Shown here piece after piece: positions 6,626 to 11,269 of a DNA stretch of 11,269 nucleotides (position 1 is its first letter; each line of letters opens with the position of its first letter). The notes beneath the pieces are model-generated. The model was not told the origin of the DNA. It saw only the letters and a program-made list of their open reading frames with translations, and ran no database searches. The stretch spans positions 1-11,269 of the forward strand of contig JBAYJY010000153.1 of NCBI GenBank assembly GCA_041664945.1. Direction: 5' to 3'. This stretch comes from JBAYJY01 sp041664945. GTDB lineage: Bacteria; UBP15; UBA6099. The position numbers were made by a program, and so were the translations under genes.

Positions 6626-8410
6626 ATGAAAAAGGCGACGCACCATTTGGCAAGGCTGCTTTTAGTATTCGCGATATTCATTTGCGCCGCTCCGGCGACC
6701 GCGGCGGAACTGAAAACTCCTTGCGACGAAGGCGACCGCGTCTGCTCCGGGGACGCCTACACGCTTTTCGCGTGCAATAACGGCGAGTGGGAAGCTGTCG
6801 ACTGCATGGCAGGCCGCGGGATGCTTTGCGAGAACGGACGCTGCGTGGCCCCGGCTTCATACGGTTCTCCGGCATGGTCCGCCGCCGCCGGAGAGCCGCG
6901 CGCCACAAAATCCACGCTCGCTCAAAAGGCGAAATATTATGACGCTCAATCTGAGCGGCTCATGCTGCATCCGAAATTGAAGTGGGCGATGCCCGTGTCG
7001 CTCCCCTGCAAGCAGACAGCGTGCGCGCCGGGTCAAACGCCGCCATGCGCGGACTGCCGGGAAACCGACATCGATGAGGAAAAAGCGACTTGGAAAGATG
7101 TCACGAAATGGCATTCCGGCGAAAACGACGGCCTGTTCAGCGCCCTCTATCTCGCGTCGCAGGCGTTCCGCTACGGAGTCACGAAAGACCCGGCCGCGTT
7201 GCGCATCGTCAAAACGATGATGGACGGCGAAATCACTCGCATGAAAATCACCGGAGTTCCCGGCAATTTCACGCGCCAGTATATTCCGCCGGGCATAAAC
7301 GGCCTCTCCTGCCCGTCGAACATAGACGAATATATTCCGAGCGAAACGAAAGAAAATAACAAATGGGTTCAGGTCCGTGATGACGGCTGCGCCTGGTATG
7401 TCGACGGAACAACCCGGCAGTGGACCGCGTCGAAACATTGCGGGCTGAAAGAGTTCGCCGGCTATTGCTGGCTGGACAACGTAAGCAAAGATGAATACAG
7501 CGGCCACATGTTCGCGCTTGCGGCGGTGGCGAAACTCGTTGACGATCCGGAGGTTCAGGCGGAAGCTAAGGACCTGCTCGGGCAGGTGGGCCGCCATCTT
7601 GTCCAAAACGGACTGACAGTAGTTGATTGGGACGGCCGCGTAACAGAGCACGGCAGATTCACGCCGTTCAGCATGAACGACTATCCAGGCTTCAACTCCG
7701 CGATGGCGCTAAGCTTCATGTCCGTCGCCGCGGAAGTCACTAAAGACCCGGTGATTGTTGATTTCTACGAACATTGCATGCTTCATAAGGGGAGCAAAAA
7801 AGTTTGCCCCGGCACATTCAAAATTATGCAGAAGCCGTTCGGCGGCTATCTCAACATGGCCGGCATGTATGTCGACGACCAGGGCTGCCGCTCGAACTAT
7901 AACAACATCTCAATGCACATGTTGAGCATGTTCACGCTGCTGTGGTATGAACGCGACCCGAAACTGCGGGAAAAATATCAGCAAAGCCTCGACGTCGATG
8001 TGTTTCGAACGCCGAAACAGCCACGCGCGTTAGAGCGCCAGAACAATGCCTTTTTCGATATCATCTGGGCGTCCCAGAAGCGGCTCGGCCCCGGTTCGGA
8101 CGGGCCGGCGCTCGAGCGCGTCGATAACGCCGTCCGCATGCTGCGGCAGTTTCCGGAGCGCAAATATCTCGGTGAAGTTAAATGCCCGCCGGACAAATGC
8201 CGCGAGTATTGCCTCGACAGGTTCAAGTCGCCGATCGGCGATTACCCGAGGCAGGTCGCGGAACTCTGCATGGGCACGTTCATCTGGTGGTGGAATCCGT
8301 ATGACCTCGACAACTGCAAACTAAACCGAAGCGTTGTCTTCCTGCCGTCGGATTACCTGCTCGCCTACTGGATGGGCCGCTATTTCGATTTCATAAAACC
8401 GGATATGTGA
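6626..8410 (+). CDS. Exported cysteine-rich protein with helical toroid-like body
   Basis: I do not recognise a named family. The 594-residue precursor has a clear signal peptide: KK near the start, hydrophobic LLLVFAIFICAAP, and an AxA-type site near residues 24-27. It lacks a convincing lipobox. Residues 33-73 carry six cysteines in a spaced pattern (CDEGDRVC, FAC, GEWEAVDC, LC, GRC), like small disulfide modules of secreted proteins. CKQTAC and CADC follow at 128-144. The main body contains repeated helical pairs, for example DGLFSALYLASQAFRYGVTK (168-187) and YSGHMFALAAVAKLVDDPEV (291-310), with aromatic and acidic patches such as VVDWDGRVTEHGRF (332-345). This resembles an alpha/alpha toroid of the glycoside-hydrolase or lyase type, but no catalytic motif is certain. 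The 22 mature cysteines suggest oxidative folding outside the cytoplasm. ATG 6626 is preferred over TTG 6608 because AAAGGA lies 9 bases before it and the signal peptide begins there. Confidence 0.85.
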   Translation: MKKATHHLARLLLVFAIFICAAPATAAELKTPCDEGDRVCSGDAYTLFACNNGEWEAVDCMAGRGMLCENGRCVAPASYGSPAWSAAAGEPRATKSTLAQKAKYYDAQSERLMLHPKLKWAMPVSLPCKQTACAPGQTPPCADCRETDIDEEKATWKDVTKWHSGENDGLFSALYLASQAFRYGVTKDPAALRIVKTMMDGEITRMKITGVPGNFTRQYIPPGINGLSCPSNIDEYIPSETKENNKWVQVRDDGCAWYVDGTTRQWTASKHCGLKEFAGYCWLDNVSKDEYSGHMFALAAVAKLVDDPEVQAEAKDLLGQVGRHLVQNGLTVVDWDGRVTEHGRFTPFSMNDYPGFNSAMALSFMSVAAEVTKDPVIVDFYEHCMLHKGSKKVCPGTFKIMQKPFGGYLNMAGMYVDDQGCRSNYNNISMHMLSMFTLLWYERDPKLREKYQQSLDVDVFRTPKQPRALERQNNAFFDIIWASQKRLGPGSDGPALERVDNAVRMLRQFPERKYLGEVKCPPDKCREYCLDRFKSPIGDYPRQVAELCMGTFIWWWNPYDLDNCKLNRSVVFLPSDYLLAYWMGRYFDFIKPDM

Positions 8411-8489
8411 TTCAGCAATATTATTTCTGATTAACACCGATTTACAGATAGTTGTTTTTTTGTCTTTAACAGCCAAAACAATCGGGTGC

Positions 8490-8518
8490 CATGCACAAAG
8501 CTATTTCCTTTGTGCATG
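8490..8518. repeat. Perfect 11-bp palindromic hairpin in spacer
   Basis: CATGCACAAAG and CTTTGTGCATG are exact reverse complements around the 7-base loop CTATTTC. The arms are flanked by GGGTGC before and TGCCGGGG after. The hairpin lies between the convergent exported-protein and PHP genes, so it could end transcription from either side. No T run follows directly on either strand, so a REP-like extragenic palindrome is at least as likely. The same 212-base spacer has GATTAACACCGATTTACAG at 8429-8447, which resembles a widespread intergenic repeat. Confidence 0.6.
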
Positions 8519-8622
8519 TGCCGGGGTTTTCGTTCTCAAATCCCCTCATTTTTCATAGATTAAAAGTTTCGCTCCGCCAATCATCTGAGTTTCAGGCATA
8601 ATCAATATTATTTGAATAAACA

Positions 8623-9177
8623 TCAGCCGCGCTGGTAGCAGTTCCAGAAACGGTTCTTCTTAACAGCGCGCAGGATGGAGTCTTTTGCGCGGCGGCAGTC
8701 CAATTCTATCCATGCGCGGCCGCAGCCGATGCGCGTGTGTGAGTCGTCTGAAGCGAGGCGGGGGTAGGGGATGGCGTCCGTGTCAAACTCGGCGTTATAG
8801 AACCCTTTAGTCGTGATTTCCACGGCGTCGATCGGGTATCGCACGGCGAGCGCTGTGAGCCGTTCGTTAATCTGCTCGACGCCTACCTCGTACTCGGCGA
8901 GATGATTGACGATGTGCAGGACTTCGGAGTCGCCGGTGATTTTGTTGATGTGAATGTAGCCGCGTTCGTGGGCGGTGATTTCGATTCCTTTGAAAATAAT
9001 CATCTCGGTTCGGACGCTGTCGTAAACCTCGTCCGAGTTCGTTTTAAGCAGGTAGTCGTGGTCGGTGAACGCGATGAAGTCGTAGCCGAGAGAGGCGTAG
9101 ACGTTGGCGGCCTGCTGCGGCGTCAGTTTGCCGTCGGAGCAGGTTGTGTGAACATGGAGGCAGCCTTTAAGAAGCAT
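8623..9177 (-). CDS. PHP-domain metal-dependent phosphoesterase
   Basis: The 184-residue protein shows the PHP metal-site signature: H8 and H10 with D15 (CLHVHTTCSDG), D39-H40 (FIAFTDHD), E66 (KGIEIT), H76, H88 and H92 (VLHIVNHL), and D145 with H147 near the end (LASDDSH). PHP domains bind two or three metal ions and hydrolyse phosphoester bonds in small phosphates, nucleotides or DNA ends. At 184 residues it is shorter than many stand-alone PHP enzymes and is essentially the bare barrel. It could be a tyrosine-phosphatase-like, histidinol-phosphatase-like or nucleotidase member, and the sequence does not decide. No Shine-Dalgarno site precedes ATG 9177. The upstream gene stops 3 bases earlier, so translation is probably coupled to it. 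That close link suggests the two products work together. Confidence 0.87.
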   Translation of the reverse strand: MLLKGCLHVHTTCSDGKLTPQQAANVYASLGYDFIAFTDHDYLLKTNSDEVYDSVRTEMIIFKGIEITAHERGYIHINKITGDSEVLHIVNHLAEYEVGVEQINERLTALAVRYPIDAVEITTKGFYNAEFDTDAIPYPRLASDDSHTRIGCGRAWIELDCRRAKDSILRAVKKNRFWNCYQRG

Positions 9178-9180
9178 CTG

Positions 9181-10041
9181 TTATATTGAACGGGCGGCTT
9201 CGATCGCTTTGCGTACGCGTTCGATTTCGGCTGGTTTCGCTTTCTTTATCGATTCGTTTTCGGCCACCTTCGCGCCGATGAAGATAATAAAATCGGTCAC
9301 CGTCGTGTTCCCTTTGATGTTCAGGCTTTTGCCGACCTGCCGGAGAATCAGATCGCCGAGCAGCAACCCGGAGAACGCGCGCCGCATGAGCGAAATTATT
9401 CCGAGCGCCTGCATTCCGTCGCGGGCTGCTTCGAGCAGCGAATCGCTTATATTTTTCTTCGCTTCGATATCCTTCACAATCTCGTGGCTGCGGTCGAGCA
9501 GCGAATCGAGGTCCGCATCGGACAGCTTTCCCGCGTACCGGACGGCGAGCATGCCGCCCAGCTCGACGAGCAGTTCGCTCAGTTCGGCGTCGTCGAAATC
9601 CGGGCCGTCGTCCGCCAGGTCGTTCAACTGTTCGATAATCCCTTCGTCATCCGCGATTCTCTCTATGAACTTCCTGTCGGCCTTCGCCCAGTCCGCGACA
9701 AGCTCCTCGGCGATCAGTCGCGCCAGCGATTCGCGCTGCCCGCGTCCGATGATCTTCTCGCGTATCAGCTTCACCGCGTTCTTCAGCGTTTCGTCAGTCA
9801 CTTCGCTTTCATATTTCAAGTCGCCGAAGCTCATAATCAGCTCGCGCAGCTTGCGCTCCATCCGCTTCGTGTTCGGCGTGTCGTTCAGCAACTCGTCGAA
9901 CATGTCCGAGAGAAGCTTGAGCATATCCTTGAATTCCGCTTTCGAAATAACGCCGTCCTTGAGAATCTGCCTTAGCGGTTCCACCGCCTCCGGACTTAAC
10001 TGTTTTAATAGTTCATTGAGTTTCTTTGTTTTGCTCGACAT
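9181..10041 (-). CDS. Unrecognised all-helical cytoplasmic protein
   Basis: I do not recognise a family for this 286-residue protein. It is highly charged, has no signal peptide or membrane span, and reads as a chain of amphipathic helices. Residues 28-38 (KDGVISKAEFK) resemble the second half of an EF-hand loop, but the first calcium-binding positions are Gln and Leu, so calcium binding is unlikely. An acidic cluster, LADDGPDFDDAELSELL, lies at about 142-158. A more hydrophobic, glycine-containing part at about 205-260 (RRAFSGLLLGDLILRQVG) may be a folded core. A basic-acidic helix forms the tail. The ATG at 10041 has AAGGGG about 12 bases upstream. It is translated just before the PHP gene with a 3-base gap, so it may be a regulatory or substrate-recruiting partner of that enzyme. 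That is inference only. Confidence 0.75.
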   Translation of the reverse strand: MSSKTKKLNELLKQLSPEAVEPLRQILKDGVISKAEFKDMLKLLSDMFDELLNDTPNTKRMERKLRELIMSFGDLKYESEVTDETLKNAVKLIREKIIGRGQRESLARLIAEELVADWAKADRKFIERIADDEGIIEQLNDLADDGPDFDDAELSELLVELGGMLAVRYAGKLSDADLDSLLDRSHEIVKDIEAKKNISDSLLEAARDGMQALGIISLMRRAFSGLLLGDLILRQVGKSLNIKGNTTVTDFIIFIGAKVAENESIKKAKPAEIERVRKAIEAARSI

Positions 10042-10071
10042 GAATGCTTACAACCCCTTGCAGTTTTATTG

Positions 10072-10099
10072 AAGATTCCTCTCTTCGCTCGGAATGACA
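10072..10099. repeat. Small palindromic repeat with ATTCC/GGAAT ends
   Basis: ATTCC at 10075 and GGAAT at 10091 flank an 11-base centre. On the minus strand it begins GTCATTCCGAGCGAAG, a sequence I recall as a widespread intergenic repeat in many bacterial genomes, with the same logic as the ATTCCC/GGGAAT repeats of Neisseria. It sits 30 bases upstream of the start of the helical protein, so it may affect that transcript. Confidence 0.5.
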
Positions 10100-10117
10100 A
10101 TGTGGTGAGGCATTACA

Positions 10118-10178
10118 TCTACCATCTACCATCTTTTGTCTTATCCCAACTACCAGCTACCAGTCCCCAGCTACCATC
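10118..10178. repeat. CTACCA microrepeat cluster
   Basis: CTACCA occurs five times, at 10119, 10126, 10150, 10157 and 10171. Two pairs are spaced exactly 7 bases (units CTACCAT and CTACCAG). The cluster directly adjoins the longer repeat array and shares its plus-strand pyrimidine bias. Confidence 0.6.
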
Positions 10179-10424
10179 TTTTATCTTTCCCTGTCTACTG
10201 TTTCCTATTTGCCGTCTACCGTTTTTATCTTTCGCTGAGTTCTGTATTCTGTATTCTGTTTTTATGTTTTTATGTTTTTATGTTTTTCCCCGTCTACAGT
10301 CTACTGTTTGCCGTCTACCGTTTTTATCTTTTGCTGAGTTCTGTATTCTGTTTTCTGTATTCTCTTTTTATGTTTTTCCCTGTCTACTGTTTGCTGTTTG
10401 CCGTCTACTGCCTTTTTATCTTTT
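10179..10424. repeat. Imperfect tandem array of a ~95-base pyrimidine-rich unit
   Basis: Two full copies (10234-10332, 99 bases; 10333-10424, 92 bases) and one partial copy (about 10179-10233) share this order on the plus strand: GCTGAGTTCTGTATTCTG, runs of TTTTTATG, CCC-GTCTAC, a second GTCTAC about 21 bases on, then TTTTTATCTTT. The middle copy has three exact tandem TTTTTATG units (10259-10282); the last copy has one. Almost all purines are on the minus strand. The unit near 10416-10424 also encodes the last residues and stop of the sugar-enzyme gene. With 10042-10178 this fills the 374-base gene-free gap. Open frames across it are repeat artefacts. Confidence 0.75.
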
Positions 10425-11269
10425 CCCCAGTTTTTCCCTGAAATACGGAATAGTTTTCACCAAGCCTTCTTCGAGCGAAATCTTCGGTTCCCAGCCGAGC
10501 AGCTTCTGAGCGAGCGCGATATTCGGGCGCCTCGTTTTCGGATCGTTTTCCGGCAGCGGTTCGTATACGAGCGGCACATCGGCGCCGGTCATTTTGATAA
10601 TAATTTCCGCGAACTCAAGCATGGACAACTCGCGCGGGTTGCCGATATTCACCGGTTCGTTGTAATTAGAATTCAGCAGCCTGACGATGCCCTCGACAAG
10701 GTCGTCGACATAACAGAACGAGCGTGTCTGTTTGCCGTCGCCGAAAATAGTGATGGGCTGCCCGGTAATCGCCTGCGAGCAGAACGCGGGCACCACGCGG
10801 CCGTCGTTGATTCTCATGCGCGGCCCGTACGTGTTGAAGATGCGGATGATGCGCGTGTCCAACCCGTGCGAGCGGTGGTAGGCCATGACGAGCGCTTCGG
10901 CGAACCGTTTCGCTTCGTCGTAGACGCCGCGCGGGCCGATCGGATTCACGTTTCCCCAGTAGTCTTCCGTCTGCGGGTGAACGAGCGGATCGCCGTAAAC
11001 CTCGGATGTCGAGGCGAGCAGGAACTTTGCGCCCTTTGCCTTAGCGAGACCGAGCGCCTTGTGTGTGCCGAGCGAGCCGACCTTCAGCGTCTGAATCGGG
11101 AATTTAATGTAATCGATCGGGCTTGCCGGACTTGCGAAGTGAAGAATCGCGTCCACCGGCCCGTCGACAAACAGATAATTCGTTACATCGTAGCGAATGA
11201 AAACAAAATTCTCTTTCTGCAAGTGGGCGATGTTATCCACGCTGCCCGTGAGCAGGCTGTCGATGCAGA
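10416..11269 (-). CDS. UDP-glucuronate decarboxylase-like protein (5' end missing)
   Basis: This is the C-terminal 283 residues of an extended short-chain dehydrogenase/reductase (SDR) that continues past the right edge. The frame is open to 11269, and the GTG at 11240 is internal. Conserved blocks are HFASPASPIDY, PIQTLKVGSLGT, the catalytic STSEVYGDP, HPQTEDYWGNVNPIGPRGVY with the YDEAK active-site Tyr-Lys, RIFNTYGPRM, GDGKQTRSFCYVDDLVEGI and the closing LGWEPKISLEEGL. These fit UDP-glucuronate decarboxylase, which turns UDP-glucuronate into UDP-xylose via an NAD-dependent 4-keto intermediate, better than dTDP-glucose 4,6-dehydratase. The NAD-binding GxxGxxG loop is in the missing part. UDP-xylose type sugars feed exopolysaccharide or LPS synthesis in the cytoplasm. 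The last codons (GKR, stop) fall within the adjoining repeat array. Confidence 0.9.
   Translation of the reverse strand, partial: CIDSLLTGSVDNIAHLQKENFVFIRYDVTNYLFVDGPVDAILHFASPASPIDYIKFPIQTLKVGSLGTHKALGLAKAKGAKFLLASTSEVYGDPLVHPQTEDYWGNVNPIGPRGVYDEAKRFAEALVMAYHRSHGLDTRIIRIFNTYGPRMRINDGRVVPAFCSQAITGQPITIFGDGKQTRSFCYVDDLVEGIVRLLNSNYNEPVNIGNPRELSMLEFAEIIIKMTGADVPLVYEPLPENDPKTRRPNIALAQKLLGWEPKISLEEGLVKTIPYFREKLGKR

Noticed and set aside
6857..7651. Minus-strand open frame of 264 codons opposite the exported protein
   Set aside because: The plus-strand frame has a signal peptide, promoter and ribosome site. The minus frame is Arg-rich antisense.
9181..10041. Calcium-binding EF-hand in the helical protein
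   Set aside because: Only the second half of the loop matches. The first calcium-ligand positions are Gln and Leu.
9209..10072. Plus-strand open frame of 287 codons opposite the helical protein
   Set aside because: It is Ser-rich and low in complexity, as expected for the antisense of an acidic/Lys/Leu-rich gene. The minus-strand frame has a ribosome site and normal protein composition.
10069..10509. Plus-strand open frame of 146 codons
   Set aside because: It is a translation of the T-rich repeat array and of the antisense strand of the sugar-enzyme gene. The Phe/Leu/Cys-rich repeats are artefacts.

Overview
The window looks like a chromosomal segment from a Gram-negative, probably environmental or anaerobic bacterium. 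The grounds are a multi-PAS soluble histidine kinase, a secreted protein very rich in disulfide-type cysteines, a nucleotide-sugar enzyme of exopolysaccharide or LPS type, moderate G+C, and intergenic spacers full of short degenerate repeats like those common in uncultivated lineages. No phylum can be assigned from the sequence alone. There are no phage genes, transposases, CRISPR arrays, rRNAs or convincing tRNAs.

Left part (1-2656): a lone, AT-rich, membrane-anchored small protein (minus), then a short MerR-type regulator (minus). A gene-free spacer follows with a large imperfect inverted repeat. After it comes a compact plus-strand run: a small cupin, a 4-oxalocrotonate-tautomerase-like enzyme and a GNAT acetyltransferase, with gaps of 34 and 13 bases. 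The GNAT is best started at a TTG behind a strong Shine-Dalgarno site.

Central part (2708-6256, minus): a two-component pair. The 940-residue cytoplasmic PAS-GAF-PAS-PAS-PAS histidine kinase lies 3 bases upstream of a 240-residue response regulator that starts at TTG. The regulator has one canonical receiver and a second half that looks like a degenerate receiver, with no DNA-binding domain. The pair probably relays a cytoplasmic signal to another protein rather than directly to DNA. Divergent from it is a 594-residue exported protein (6626-8410) with 22 mature cysteines, a cysteine-rich N-terminal module and a helical, toroid-like body of unknown function.

Right part (8623-11269, minus): a short PHP-domain metal-dependent phosphoesterase lies directly downstream of a 286-residue all-helical protein I do not recognise, apparently in one transcript. 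Upstream of these is a pyrimidine-rich repeat array of about 300 bases, and then the 3' part of a UDP-glucuronate decarboxylase-like gene cut by the window edge. The stop codon of that gene lies inside the last repeat unit.

No complete new system can be asserted. The most unusual items are the repeat array fused to the sugar-enzyme stop codon, the receiver/pseudo-receiver regulator, the PHP plus helical partner pair, the exported cysteine-rich protein, and the inverted-repeat element between the MerR gene and the cupin operon.
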